NCBI RefSeq assembly: GCF_021172045.1
Contig: NZ_CP087164.1
Coordinates: 4,526,001-4,590,000, forward strand
Length of the DNA: 64,000 nucleotides
Reading direction: 5' to 3'
Source of the DNA: Capillimicrobium parvum
GTDB lineage: Bacteria > Actinomycetota > Thermoleophilia > Solirubrobacterales > Solirubrobacteraceae
Under the pieces are notes generated by a model. That model was not told the origin of the DNA and ran no database searches. It saw only the letters and a program-made list of their open reading frames with translations. Of this stretch, positions 54,898 to 63,901 are shown piece after piece (the first letter of the stretch is position 1; each line of letters starts with the position of its first letter). A program made the position numbers and the translations under genes.

Positions 54898-56436
54898 TCA
54901 GCCGGCGACGGACAGCACCGCGTCGAGCGTGTCCGCCTCCGCCGCCGGCTTGTCCGGGCGGTGGCGGATCACGCGGGCGAAGCGCAGCGCCACCCCGCCG
55001 GGGTAGCGCGGGCTGGTCTGGATGCCGTCGAACGCGATCTCGACGACGAGCTCGGGACGGACCTGCACGGCGTAGCGCGTGCGGGCCGTCTCGAGCTCGA
55101 GCAGGCGCCGGGTCTGCCAGGCGAGCATCTCGTCGGTGAGGCCCTTGAAGGTCTTGCCGAGCATGACGAAGCTCGTCGCCGTGGAGTCGCCGGGGTCGCG
55201 CGCGCCGAGGTGGAGGTTGCTGAGCCAGCCCCGGCGGCGGCCGTGGCCCCATTCGGCGGCGAGGACGACGAGGTCGAGCGTGTGGACCGGCTTGACCTTC
55301 AGCCAGCCGGCGCCGCGGCTGCCGGCGGCGTACGGGGCATCGAGGGCCTTGAGCATGATGCCCTCGTGGCCGGCGTCGAGGGTGCGGGCGAGGAAGTCCC
55401 GGGCCTGCCGGGTCGTCGTGACGGGCTCGCGGGGCGTGCGCTGGTTGTGCGGGACCAGCTCGGCGAGGAGCGCGGCGCGTTCCCGGCCCGGGAGGTCGAT
55501 CGTGTCGTTGCCGTCGAGGCGCAGGACGTCGAAGAGGAACGGCGTCAGGGCGATCGCGGGGGTCTTGCTCGAGGTGGCGAACCTCGAGGCGGTGACCTGG
55601 AACGGCTGGGGGCGGCCGCCGGGCTTGAGCGCGATCGCCTCGCCGTCGAGGACGACGTCGGCGACCGGCAGCGCCCGGGCGGCGACGACGATCTCCGGCA
55701 CGCGGGCGGTCACGTCGTCCAGGCTCCTCGTGAAGACCGCCACGTCGCTGCCGCTGCGGTGCACCTGGATGCGCGCGCCGTCGAGCTTGGCCTCGGCGGC
55801 GGCGGGGGCGTCCTTGAGCTTGCCGAACGCGTCGTCGACGTCCTTGGCGGGTCTGGCGAGCATCGGGCGGACGGGACGGCCGACCTCGAGCGTAAAGCGA
55901 TCCAGGGCGTTCGGTCCCTCGGTGAGCGCGGCGTGGGCGACCGGCGCGAGGTCGCCGCGGAGCATGAAGGCGCGCTGGACGCGCGCCGGGGTGGTCGCGG
56001 TGGCCTTGGCGAGCGCCTGGACCATGAGGCCTTCGAGCGCGCCCTGGCGCAGGTCGCCGCCGAGGAGACGTCTGAGGTAGGTCTGCTCCGCGGGCGTGGC
56101 CTGGGCGAACAGGGCGTGGAGCGCCTGCTTCCTCGCGGCCTGCGAGCCGGGTCCGCTCGTCCGGCCGATCGCGTCGAACGCGGCGTCGACGTCGTGGACG
56201 GCCAGCGTCGGCGGGCCGGTGCTGCTCGGGGCCGGGACGTCGCCCAGCGCGGCCCACCCCACGCCGATCTGGCGCTGCCTGAGCTCGCCCGAGAGGAACG
56301 CGACGCCGGCCTCGATCTCGTCCGGCCGGAGGTGGGCGAGCGCGGCGGCGAGCTCGGTCGTCTTCGCCGTGCGCGAGCGGGTCGCGCCGATGACGTCCGA
56401 GGTGTGCGCGAGGTCGGCGAGCAGCACCCGCGCCAT
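54898..56436 (-). CDS. ATP-dependent DNA ligase (LigB/archaeal-type)
   Basis: 512 residues. N-terminal DNA-binding domain (LLGGDLRQGALEGLMVQALA), nucleotidyltransferase motif I AEAKLDGARIQVHR (Lys about residue 217), motif III FLFDVLRLDG, motif IV HEGIMLKALDAPYA, motif V GAGWLKVKPVHTLDLVVLAA, and an OB-fold end (YPGGVALRFARVIRHRPDKP). Similar actinobacterial enzymes are called LigB or LigC-independent ATP ligases; they supplement the essential NAD ligase. Convergent with the upstream gene, 5 bp apart. Confidence 0.9.
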   Translation of the reverse strand: MARVLLADLAHTSDVIGATRSRTAKTTELAAALAHLRPDEIEAGVAFLSGELRQRQIGVGWAALGDVPAPSSTGPPTLAVHDVDAAFDAIGRTSGPGSQAARKQALHALFAQATPAEQTYLRRLLGGDLRQGALEGLMVQALAKATATTPARVQRAFMLRGDLAPVAHAALTEGPNALDRFTLEVGRPVRPMLARPAKDVDDAFGKLKDAPAAAEAKLDGARIQVHRSGSDVAVFTRSLDDVTARVPEIVVAARALPVADVVLDGEAIALKPGGRPQPFQVTASRFATSSKTPAIALTPFLFDVLRLDGNDTIDLPGRERAALLAELVPHNQRTPREPVTTTRQARDFLARTLDAGHEGIMLKALDAPYAAGSRGAGWLKVKPVHTLDLVVLAAEWGHGRRRGWLSNLHLGARDPGDSTATSFVMLGKTFKGLTDEMLAWQTRRLLELETARTRYAVQVRPELVVEIAFDGIQTSPRYPGGVALRFARVIRHRPDKPAAEADTLDAVLSVAG

Positions 56437-56517
56437 GATGGCGCGCTCGCTTGACGAAGGGTCGGCTGCTCACCAGAGTGTCGTCCTCACCCCGCCGGTT
56501 CGACCGAGGAGAGACCT

Positions 56518-56835
56518 GTGCTGTTCTTCGTGCGCTTCGACGTCACCCAGCCCGCGACCGTGCCGAACGCCGACCTCGTCGAGACCTGGAAGCGCGAGGC
56601 CGAGGCGGCCATCGGCGCGATCGAGGCGGGCGCGGTCAAGCACCTGTGGAAGGTCGCCGGCCAGCGGGTCGTGCTCGCGGTCGTCGACCTGCCGACGCCC
56701 GAGGACCTCGACCGGGCGCTCGGCGGGCTGCCGATCATCCGCGAGATGGGCTCGGGGGTAAGGACCGAGGCGGTGCCGATCTACGAGTACACGACGTTCG
56801 CCGAGGACCTGATGGGCGGGGTCCACGGGCCGTAG
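56518..56835 (+). CDS. Muconolactone isomerase-like small protein (CatC family)
   Basis: 105 residues from GTG 56518 with SD GAGGAGA. Pattern MLFFVRFDVTQPATVPNAD, KHLWKVAGQRVVLAVVDLPT, LGGLPIIREM follows muconolactone delta-isomerase (ferredoxin-like fold decamer). No catA or catB genes lie near, so catechol degradation is not implied. Confidence 0.7.
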   Translation: MLFFVRFDVTQPATVPNADLVETWKREAEAAIGAIEAGAVKHLWKVAGQRVVLAVVDLPTPEDLDRALGGLPIIREMGSGVRTEAVPIYEYTTFAEDLMGGVHGP

Positions 56836-56887
56836 CCGTGTGCTTCGGCGCCGATGAGATCCCCCGGCGCGGCGGGTCCCTAGAGGC

Positions 56888-57685
56888 ATGACCACCTCCG
56901 ACACCGCATCCGGCGGCGGCGCCGCGCGACCGGTCCTGACCGCCTCGGCCGTGGCGACCCGCCTGCCCGCCCACGATCTCGACCGCGCCCGCGCCTGGTA
57001 CCGCGAGAAGCTCGGCCTTTCGCCGTCGGAAGCCCGCGAGGGCGGGCTGCTCTACCGCGTGCGCGACGGCGCGTTCGTGGTGTTCGCGTCGACCGGGCGG
57101 GCGGCGGGCACGCACACGCAGATGGGCTTCGAGGTCGACGACATCGAGGCGGCGGTGCGGCTGCTGCGGGAGCGCGGCGTGGTCTTCGACGACGAGGGCA
57201 TCCCCGGCCTGCGGATGGTCGACGGCATCGTCGACGTCCCCGGCAACTATCCGAGCAAGGGCACGGGCGAGCGCGGCGCGTGGTTCCGCGACAGCGAGGG
57301 CAACCTGCTCGGGCTCGGCCAGCCGGTCGGCGGGCCTTCGCATGGCGGGCCCGTCTCCGTCGTGCGGGGCGTGTTCTCCGCCTGGCGGTCCGGCGACCGC
57401 GCCGCGCTCGAGGCGCTGCTGTCCGACGACTTCCGCTTCTTCAGCCCACGCGACGACGGCCTCGACCGCGCCGCATACTTCGAGGTGTGCTGGCCGCACC
57501 ACGAAGAGCTGGCCGGCCACGACTTCGTGCATATCGGCGAGGTCGAGCCCGGTGTGGTGACGGTCACCTACGAGAGCGGTCGGGCCGGGGGCGGCGAGCG
57601 CTTCCGCAACACCGAGGTGTTCACGCTGCGCGACGGCCTCGTCGTGGAGGTCGAGGTCTTCTTCGGACGCACGGTCGGGAGCTGA
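56888..57685 (+). CDS. VOC domain fused to SnoaL/NTF2-like domain
   Basis: 265 residues. Residues about 20-145 are a VOC (glyoxalase-like) domain (TRLPAHDLDRARAWYREKLG, HTQMGFEVDDIEAAVRLLRE, WFRDSEGNLLGLGQPVG). Residues about 150-262 are a SnoaL/NTF2-like cone fold (VRGVFSAWRSGDRAALEALL, DLDRAAYFEVCWPHHE-type region, NTEVFTLRDGLVVEVEVFFG). Both domains bind small ligands; the fusion is uncommon and no substrate can be inferred. Confidence 0.8.
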   Translation: MTTSDTASGGGAARPVLTASAVATRLPAHDLDRARAWYREKLGLSPSEAREGGLLYRVRDGAFVVFASTGRAAGTHTQMGFEVDDIEAAVRLLRERGVVFDDEGIPGLRMVDGIVDVPGNYPSKGTGERGAWFRDSEGNLLGLGQPVGGPSHGGPVSVVRGVFSAWRSGDRAALEALLSDDFRFFSPRDDGLDRAAYFEVCWPHHEELAGHDFVHIGEVEPGVVTVTYESGRAGGGERFRNTEVFTLRDGLVVEVEVFFGRTVGS

Positions 57686-57810
57686 TCTTCACGGACGCCC
57701 GTCGCTCGGTCGTCAGTCGAGCGGCACGGAGTCGTCGATGCGGACAGGTGCGAGCAGCAGGTGCCGGCCGGATCCGCGAACATGTCGAGCCCACGAGCGA
57801 GGAGGCAACC

Positions 57811-58308
57811 ATGACGTCGAAGGCGGACTTCACCGACGAGGAGTGGACGCGGCTCAAGCGGGCGCCGTTCGTCGCGGGAATGGCCATCTCCCTCGCGGAT
57901 CCGGGCGGGCCGATCGAGGCCGTCAAGGAGACCTCGGCGACGTTGAAGACCGTGCTCGCGGCCGCCGAGGGCGGGGATCACGGCGGGCTGGTCGGCGAGA
58001 TCGCGCGCGAGGCCACCGAGGACGGCCGCCGGCACAAGAACCCTCTCGCCGGGTTCAAGCCCACCAAGGGCGCCACGGCGGGCGTCGAGATCCTCGACGA
58101 GCTGCGCGCGGTCAACCGCATCGTCTCGGAGAAGGCCTCGCCGGAGGACGCCGAGGGCATGCGCTTGTGGCTGCTCGAGGCCGCGCAGGCGGCGGCGAAC
58201 GCCGCGAAGGAAGGCGGCTTCATGGGCTTCCACGCGGTGCGGGTGAGCGAAGGCGAGCAGCGGATGCTCGACAGCCTCGGGGAGGCGCTGGCCGCGCCGG
58301 CGGGCTGA
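57811..58308 (+). CDS. Conserved hypothetical protein
   Basis: 165 residues from ATG 57811 with SD GGAGG. Helical protein: FTDEEWTRLKRAPFVAGMAI, GGPIEAVKETSATLKTVLAA, DAEGMRLWLLEAAQAAANAA and GGFMGFHAVRVSEGEQRMLD. I know similar small proteins in streptomycetes, without assigned function. The 125 bp upstream holds no gene. Confidence 0.65.
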   Translation: MTSKADFTDEEWTRLKRAPFVAGMAISLADPGGPIEAVKETSATLKTVLAAAEGGDHGGLVGEIAREATEDGRRHKNPLAGFKPTKGATAGVEILDELRAVNRIVSEKASPEDAEGMRLWLLEAAQAAANAAKEGGFMGFHAVRVSEGEQRMLDSLGEALAAPAG

Positions 58309-58364
58309 CACCGTCGTCGGCCCTTGGCCGGGATCCGCCGGCGCGTGTCGCCGAGCTTGAGAGG

Positions 58365-58370
58365 TACGCT
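58365..58370 (+). promoter_or_regulatory. Putative -10 box (leaderless) of the small gene at 58377
   Basis: TACGCT, 6 nt before ATG 58377. Confidence 0.4.
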
Positions 58371-58376
58371 CGGGCC

Positions 58377-58577
58377 ATGAGCGAGAAGCACCGCATCGAG
58401 CGCGGTTGGATCTTCGTCGACGGCACCCGCCAGGACGACGCCACGATCAAGCTGGGGACCGGCGGCGAGATGCGGTTCAGCCCGTTCGAGGCGATCTCGC
58501 AGCGCGAGGACGCACACATCACCTGGGGCGACATCCTCAAGGCGTCGGTGCAGCGACTCGCGTTCTGGCGCAGGTAG
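58377..58577 (+). CDS. Small hypothetical protein
   Basis: 66 residues ([46 protein letters not shown]). The TACGCT box upstream and coding-type codon use support it. No family recognised. Confidence 0.55.
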   Translation: MSEKHRIERGWIFVDGTRQDDATIKLGTGGEMRFSPFEAISQREDAHITWGDILKASVQRLAFWRR

Positions 58578-58653
58578 CGGACGGGACAGCCAGGGCCCGC
58601 GAACGAACGCGCCACGACAGCAGCGGCGAGCCGGCGACGGCGGCGGCCATGGC

Positions 58654-59391
58654 TCAGCGGTTGTGGTTGACGACCTCGACGTTGTGCCCGTCGGGGTCCA
58701 GGACGAACGCGCCGTAGTAGCCCGGGTGGTAGACGGCACGCTCGCCGGGGGCGCCGTGGTCCTCGTAGCCGGCGGCGAGCGCGGCGGCGTGGAACGCCCG
58801 CACGGTCGCGTCGTTCTGCGCCGGGAACGCGATGTGGACGTGCTCGGTCAGCGGCCGCCCGTCGTCGATCAGCGAGAAGCTGAAGTTCTCGCCGACCATC
58901 TGGACGTGGTCCGGCTCGTCCACGCCGATCCGCAACCCGGCGTGCGGGGCGATCGTGGTGTAGAAGCGCCTGGACGCGGCGGGGTCGCGGACGCGGATCC
59001 AGAGGTGGTCGACACAGCCGTCGGGCACGGGGTCCTCGCGCTCCGTGTGCACCGCCTCCGCGCTGTTGCCGTCGGGGTCGAGCAGGAAGCCGCCGTAGTA
59101 GTCGGGGCCGTAGACCGTGCGCGGGCCGGGCGCGCCGTCGTCGCGGTAGCCCGCGTCGATCCCCGCCTGCCAGAAGGCGTCCACGGCCTCGCGGGACGGT
59201 GCGCGGAAGCCGACGTGCAGGCCACGGGTCACGGGGTGCTCGCGGTCCGTCGCCCCGATGTCCCAGTCCTCCCACTCCACGAGCTCGGCGTCCGCGTGAC
59301 TCGGCTCGGCGCCCAGCACGGAGAGGACGGTGCGGTAGAAGCGCTCGGACGCGGCGAGGTCCGCGACGGCGATTCCGACGTGGTCGAACAC
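58654..59391 (-). CDS. Tandem VOC-domain protein
   Basis: 245 residues from GTG 59391 (TAGCCT box 7 nt upstream). Two full VOC domains: the first begins [20 protein letters not shown] and ends [18 protein letters not shown]; the second begins [20 protein letters not shown] and ends [18 protein letters not shown]. Both keep the His and Glu metal-ligand positions. Likely a single-chain glyoxalase- or dioxygenase-like enzyme; substrate unknown. Confidence 0.82.
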   Translation of the reverse strand: MFDHVGIAVADLAASERFYRTVLSVLGAEPSHADAELVEWEDWDIGATDREHPVTRGLHVGFRAPSREAVDAFWQAGIDAGYRDDGAPGPRTVYGPDYYGGFLLDPDGNSAEAVHTEREDPVPDGCVDHLWIRVRDPAASRRFYTTIAPHAGLRIGVDEPDHVQMVGENFSFSLIDDGRPLTEHVHIAFPAQNDATVRAFHAAALAAGYEDHGAPGERAVYHPGYYGAFVLDPDGHNVEVVNHNR

Positions 59392-59398
59392 GCCGCCG

Positions 59399-59404
59399 AG
59401 GCTA
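59399..59404 (-). promoter_or_regulatory. Putative -10 box (leaderless) of the tandem VOC gene
   Basis: TAGCCT on the minus strand, 7 nt before GTG 59391. Confidence 0.4.
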
Positions 59405-59479
59405 CCGTGGCGGGCACGCTCCGATCCCCGGCGCAGACATCACCGACACGCCGGCGCCCGAGGTCGCCACCGCCGTCGT

Positions 59480-59497
59480 CTGAGACAATTGACTCAG
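59480..59497. promoter_or_regulatory. 18-bp near-perfect palindrome, candidate operator
   Basis: Arms CTGAG (59480-59484) and CTCAG (59493-59497) flank a CAATTG core; only one base pair is mismatched. It stands out in a GC-rich setting, in the 209-236-bp gap between the divergent VOC and ATP-grasp genes. Confidence 0.4.
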
Positions 59498-59627
59498 GAG
59501 ACCGCCGCTGAAGTTCCTCGGCGAGCGGGACATCCTCGAACGCCAACGAGGACCGTCGCGAAATGAGAGCCGCCCAACCGCAACGCGCTGCGCGGACGGA
59601 TTGAGCCGTCACCCGCATGGCGGGCGT

Positions 59628-60746
59628 GTGCCGGTCGTCGTCACCGGCAGCGAGTTCGCGGCGGGCCTTGCGCTTCTGCGCGCGGTCCGTGCGGGCGGCG
59701 ACGCCCCGATCGCCGCGGTCACGCGCCCGGACGCCATCGGCGCCGTCTCCCGCGCGGCGCACGCCGTCGAGGTCGTGCACGACCCGAGCGGCGACCCGGC
59801 GGCGTTCGTGCGGGACATCGGGGCCGTAGCGGTGCGCTACGGCGCCCTGGTCCTTCCTGGGACCGAGCCTGCACTGCGGGCGATCGCCCATCACCGTGAC
59901 CAGCTTCCCGGCTCCGTCGTGGCCGGCTGCCCGTCGGCGGCGATCGTCGACCGGGTCCTGGCCAAGAGCGCGCTCGACGAGCTCGCCGCCGCCGGAGGTC
60001 TGCGCACGCCGCCGACGCGCGTGCTCACCGCCGCGAGCGCTGACCGCTGGGACGGCGGGTTCCCGGCGGTCGTCAAGCCGCTCAGCTCGCATGTCCCGCA
60101 GGCGGACGGGACGATGGAGCACGGGCGTGTCTCGGGCGTGCCCGACGGGCCCGGCCTCGCCTCGGCGCTCGCCGCGCTCCCCGGCGGCCGCGGCCTTGTG
60201 CAGCCCTACCTCGTCGGTGACCAGCGCACGGTCGACGGGCTGGCGTGGGACGGTGAGGTGGTCGCCGTCGCGCAGAAGACGGGCGACCGAACCTGGCCCC
60301 CCGACTGCGGCGTCCTGTCCTACGGGCGCATCGTCCCGTCCGATGCCGAGCTCGAACGCCGCGTCCGCGAGATGCTCGCGGACGCTCGCTGGTCGGGCCT
60401 GTTCAACCTCCAGTTCCTCGATGCCCCGGGCGGCCGGTTCCTGATCGATTTCAACCCGCGCGCGTGGAACTCCTTGGCCGTCCAGGTCGAGGCCGGGGCG
60501 AACATGCCCGCGGCGTGGGTCGACCTGCTCCTCGGCCGCCCCATGCGACCGGCCGTCCCACAGCTCGGCCGCCGGTTTCGCTCAGAGATCGACGACGCGC
60601 GATCGCTGTGGGCGGCATGGCGCGGCGGGCAGCGCTCCGCGGCCGTGCTCGGGCTGCGGCCCCGACGTCGCACCAGCCACGCGATCTTCTCGTGGACGGA
60701 TCCCGTTCCGGCCCTGCGTGTCCTGTGGCGGCGCGGATACCACTAG
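59628..60746 (+). CDS. ATP-grasp family ligase
   Basis: 372 residues from GTG 59628; TTG 59601 would add nine. N-terminal Rossmann-like part (VVVTGSEFAAGLALLRAVRA, HAVEVVHDPSGDPAAFVRDI), ATP-grasp segments (VLAKSALDELAAAGGLRTPP, GFPAVVKPLSSHVPQADG, LVQPYLVGDQRTVDGLAWDG) and metal-binding end (NLQFLDAPGGRFLIDFNPRA). Resembles CarB- or PurK-like stand-alone ATP-grasp enzymes joining a carboxylate to an amine. No biosynthetic cluster surrounds it. Confidence 0.78.
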   Translation: MPVVVTGSEFAAGLALLRAVRAGGDAPIAAVTRPDAIGAVSRAAHAVEVVHDPSGDPAAFVRDIGAVAVRYGALVLPGTEPALRAIAHHRDQLPGSVVAGCPSAAIVDRVLAKSALDELAAAGGLRTPPTRVLTAASADRWDGGFPAVVKPLSSHVPQADGTMEHGRVSGVPDGPGLASALAALPGGRGLVQPYLVGDQRTVDGLAWDGEVVAVAQKTGDRTWPPDCGVLSYGRIVPSDAELERRVREMLADARWSGLFNLQFLDAPGGRFLIDFNPRAWNSLAVQVEAGANMPAAWVDLLLGRPMRPAVPQLGRRFRSEIDDARSLWAAWRGGQRSAAVLGLRPRRRTSHAIFSWTDPVPALRVLWRRGYH

Positions 60747-60807
60747 CTCGCGCGCCGAGGACCGGCGTCCGCTACCGCACTCGGGACCCGAGATCGGCGA
60801 CGGGCGC

Positions 60808-60813
60808 TACCGT
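60808..60813 (+). promoter_or_regulatory. Possible -10 box of the helicase gene
   Basis: TACCGT, 13 nt before ATG 60827; spacing is longer than for the other boxes. Confidence 0.25.
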
Positions 60814-60826
60814 GCCGCGGGAACGC

Positions 60827-63403
60827 ATGAGCCTCGTCGACGCGCTTCCCACCGAGCCCAGCGCCGACTCTCTCTTCGACGCGTTCACGAGCTGGACTGT
60901 GGAGCAGGGACTGAGCCTCTATCCCCATCAGGAGGAGGCGGCCATCGAGCTGTTCGACGCGAACAACGTGGTCCTGGCGACGCCGACCGGCTCCGGGAAG
61001 TCCATGGTCGCAGTCGCAGCGCACTTCGCCGCGCTCGCGGAGGGCCGCACCACCTTCTACACCGCCCCCATCAAGGCGCTGGTGTCGGAGAAGTTCTTCT
61101 CGCTCTGCGCGATCTTCGGCGCCGAGAACGTCGGCATGCTGACCGGGGACGCGTCGGTCAACGGCGATGCGCCGATCGTCTGCTGCACCGCGGAGGTGCT
61201 GGCGAACATCGCCCTGCGGGAAGGCGCCGCCGCGGACGTCGGGCAGGTCGTGATGGACGAGTTTCACTTCTACGCCGACGGTCAGCGCGGATGGGCGTGG
61301 CAGGTGCCGCTGCTTTGCCTGCCGCAGGCGCAGTTCCTGCTGATGTCGGCGACCCTCGGCGATGTCAGCAAGATCGCCGCCGACCTGACGCGGCGGACGA
61401 GGCGGCAGACGGCGCTCGTCGACGACGCCCAGCGGCCCGTGCCGCTCACCTACAGCTGGTCCGTCGATCCGCTGCACGAGAAGCTCGAGGAGCTTGCCGC
61501 GGCGGACCAGGCGCCGATCTACGTGGTGCACTTCACCCAGGCGACGGCGATGGAGCGCGCGCAATCTCTGCTCTCGGCGAAGCTCTGCACTCGAGAGGAA
61601 CGCGACGCGATCGCCGACCGGATCGGCGCGTTCCGCTTCACGGCCGGGTTCGGTCGACCGCTGTCCAAGCTGGTCCGCAGCGGCATCGGCGTCCACCACG
61701 CCGGCATGCTGCCGCGCTACCGCCGCCTGGTCGAGCAGCTCGCCCAGCAGGGGCTGCTGAAGGTCATCTGCGGGACCGACACGCTGGGCGTCGGCATCAA
61801 CGTCCCGATCCGCACGGTGCTCTTCACCGGCCTGGCGAAGTTCGACGGGACGCGGCAGCGCCTGCTCAAGGCCCGCGAGTTCCACCAGATCGCGGGCCGC
61901 GCCGGACGTGCCGGATTCGACACCTCCGGCTACGTCGTCGTGCAGGCGCCGGAGCACGTGATCGAGCGCACGCGCGCACTGGCCAAGGCAGGCGACGATC
62001 CCAGGAAGCGCCGGAAGGTCCCGGTCAGGAAGCCGCCCGAGGGCGAGGTGAGCTGGACCGAGGAGACGTTCGCGCGCCTGCGGGACGCGCAGCCGGAGGC
62101 GCTCGTCTCGCGCATGCGCGTCGACCACGCGATGATCCTCAACGTCGTCAACCAGCCGCGGGACGCCGTCGAGACCATGCGCGCGCTGATCGACGACAAC
62201 CACGAGGACGAGCGTGGGCGCGCGAGGCTCGCGGAGCAGGCCGAGGCGCTCGGCAACGAGCTGGTCGCCGCCGGCGTCCTGGAGTGGCTGCCCGAGCCCG
62301 ATCTCCACGGTCGCACGCTGCGGCTCGCGATCGACCTGCAGGAGAACTTCGCGCTCAACCAGCCGCTCGCATCGTTCGCGCTCGCCGCGCTGGAGCTGCT
62401 CGAACCGGAGTCCGAGGACCACACGCTCGACGTCCTCTCCGTCGTCGAGGCGATCCTCGACGACCCGTTCCCCGTGCTCAAGGCCCAGGCGAACAAGGCG
62501 CGGGGTGAGGCCGTCGCCGAGATGAAGGCCGAGGGGATCGACTACGACGAGCGCATGGAGCTGCTCGAGGAGGTCACCTACCCCCAACCGTTGGGCGAGC
62601 CGCTGAGGGATCTGTTTCACACATACCGGGAGACCCACCCGTGGGTGCGCGAGTCCGACCTCTCACCGAAGTCGGTCGTGCGTGACATGTACGAGCAGGG
62701 GCGCACCTTCACGGAGTTCGTCGCGCACTACGGCCTCGCGCGCTCGGAGGGCCTCGTGCTCCGCTACCTGAGCGACGCCTACCGGGCGCTGCGCCAGACG
62801 GTGCCCGAGCGGCTGAAGTCAGAGGAGCTCGAAGCGATCGTCGACTGGCTCGGCGAGACGGTCCGCCAGACTGACTCCAGCCTGCTCGACGAGTGGGAGG
62901 CGCTGACCGATCCGGAATCCGTCGCCCGCGCCGCGGCCGCCGCGGCGGCCGGGGAGACCCTGGCGCCGCCGCGGCCGGTCACCGGCAACGACCGCACGTT
63001 CACCGTGATGGTCCGCAACGCGATGTTCCAGAAGGTGCAGCTCGCCGCCCGGGACCGTTACGACGAGCTCGCACGGCTCGATGCCGCCGCAGCCGCGCTC
63101 ACCGACCCGCCCGGCCGGCCCTCCATGACAGAGGCCTCCTGGGAGGCCGCGCTCGGCGCCTACTGGGACCAGTACGAGAGCATGGGCAGCGGACCACAGG
63201 CACGGGCGCCGCATCTCCTGATGATCGACCGCAGCGCGGCGGCCGCCGGCCCGCGAACCTGGACCATCCGCCAGATCATCGACGACCCCGAAGGCCATCA
63301 TGACTTCGCGATCATCGCGACGGTCGACCTCGACGCCTCCGACGCCGCCGGGGAGCCGGTGATCCGCACCGCGTCGTTCGCGGCGGCCGGCATCGCGTCG
63401 TGA
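60827..63403 (+). CDS. Ski2/Mtr4-like DEAD-box RNA helicase with DUF3516-type C-terminus
   Basis: 858 residues. Motif I TPTGSGKSM, Ia FYTAPIKALVSEKF, II VVMDEFHFY (DEFH), III LMSATLGD, IV-VI GIGVHHAGMLPRYRRLVEQ, CGTDTLGVGINVPIRTVLF and FHQIAGRAGRAGFDTSGYVV. The C-terminal half (about 420-858) is the helical region of the actinobacterial family (HTLDVLSVVEAILDDPFPVL, RTFTEFVAHYGLARSEGLVL, FTVMVRNAMFQKVQLAARDR). Probably involved in RNA turnover. GTG 60812 gives a longer alternative start. Confidence 0.9.
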   Translation: MSLVDALPTEPSADSLFDAFTSWTVEQGLSLYPHQEEAAIELFDANNVVLATPTGSGKSMVAVAAHFAALAEGRTTFYTAPIKALVSEKFFSLCAIFGAENVGMLTGDASVNGDAPIVCCTAEVLANIALREGAAADVGQVVMDEFHFYADGQRGWAWQVPLLCLPQAQFLLMSATLGDVSKIAADLTRRTRRQTALVDDAQRPVPLTYSWSVDPLHEKLEELAAADQAPIYVVHFTQATAMERAQSLLSAKLCTREERDAIADRIGAFRFTAGFGRPLSKLVRSGIGVHHAGMLPRYRRLVEQLAQQGLLKVICGTDTLGVGINVPIRTVLFTGLAKFDGTRQRLLKAREFHQIAGRAGRAGFDTSGYVVVQAPEHVIERTRALAKAGDDPRKRRKVPVRKPPEGEVSWTEETFARLRDAQPEALVSRMRVDHAMILNVVNQPRDAVETMRALIDDNHEDERGRARLAEQAEALGNELVAAGVLEWLPEPDLHGRTLRLAIDLQENFALNQPLASFALAALELLEPESEDHTLDVLSVVEAILDDPFPVLKAQANKARGEAVAEMKAEGIDYDERMELLEEVTYPQPLGEPLRDLFHTYRETHPWVRESDLSPKSVVRDMYEQGRTFTEFVAHYGLARSEGLVLRYLSDAYRALRQTVPERLKSEELEAIVDWLGETVRQTDSSLLDEWEALTDPESVARAAAAAAAGETLAPPRPVTGNDRTFTVMVRNAMFQKVQLAARDRYDELARLDAAAAALTDPPGRPSMTEASWEAALGAYWDQYESMGSGPQARAPHLLMIDRSAAAAGPRTWTIRQIIDDPEGHHDFAIIATVDLDASDAAGEPVIRTASFAAAGIAS

Positions 63404-63434
63404 TCGAAGGGCAACGACCACCACATCGGGCGAA

Positions 63435-63461
63435 GTCCGATGCGGCCAGGAGGCATCGGAC
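63435..63461. terminator. 9-bp perfect hairpin after the helicase gene
   Basis: GTCCGATGC (63435-63443) and GCATCGGAC (63453-63461) with a 9-nt loop, 32 nt after the helicase stop. No T-tract. Confidence 0.5.
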
Positions 63462-63484
63462 CGGCGACCCCGCAGGGACACCGT

Positions 63485-63901
63485 ATGCTCGCGATCGTGC
63501 CGTTCACGCACAGGAACCTCAAGGAGGACCTGGAGGACGTCGGATCCAGGTTCGACGGCGCGCCGGACCTTGAGTTCCGCCTGGCGACCGCGGCGCTCGA
63601 GCTCGAGCGATCCGGCCTGGGCTACCAGCGCGTCCCGCCGGGCTGCCGCTTTCCGTACGGCCATACGCACAAGACGCAGGAGGAGGTGTACGTGGTCCTG
63701 CGTGGGAGCGGGCGGATGAAGCTCGACGACGAGATCGTCGAGCTCAGGGAGTGGGACGCGGTGCGCGTCCCGCCCGGCACGTGGCGGGGCTACGAGGCCG
63801 GGCCGGAGGGCCTCGAGATCATCGTCATCGGCGCGCCCAACCTCGGCGACGCTCCGCGCGAAGACGTCGAGGGCCGGCGCGACTGGTGGGCCGACACCTA
63901 G
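63485..63901 (+). CDS. Cupin-domain protein
   Basis: 138 residues from ATG 63485; ATG 63440 is unlikely because it lies inside the hairpin. Cupin motif 1 GHTHKTQEEVYVVLRGSGRM and motif 2 VRVPPGTWRGYEAGPEGLE are clear, with two metal His and one Glu in motif 1. The motif-2 His is replaced by Trp/Arg context (GTWRGY). Small-molecule binding or isomerase role; substrate unknown. The remaining 99 bp to the window end hold no recognisable feature. Confidence 0.8.
   Translation: MLAIVPFTHRNLKEDLEDVGSRFDGAPDLEFRLATAALELERSGLGYQRVPPGCRFPYGHTHKTQEEVYVVLRGSGRMKLDDEIVELREWDAVRVPPGTWRGYEAGPEGLEIIVIGAPNLGDAPREDVEGRRDWWADT

Noticed and set aside
63440-63484. Longer cupin start at ATG 63440
   Set aside because: This ATG lies within the left arm of the 63435-63461 hairpin, and the extra residues do not match the cupin family.
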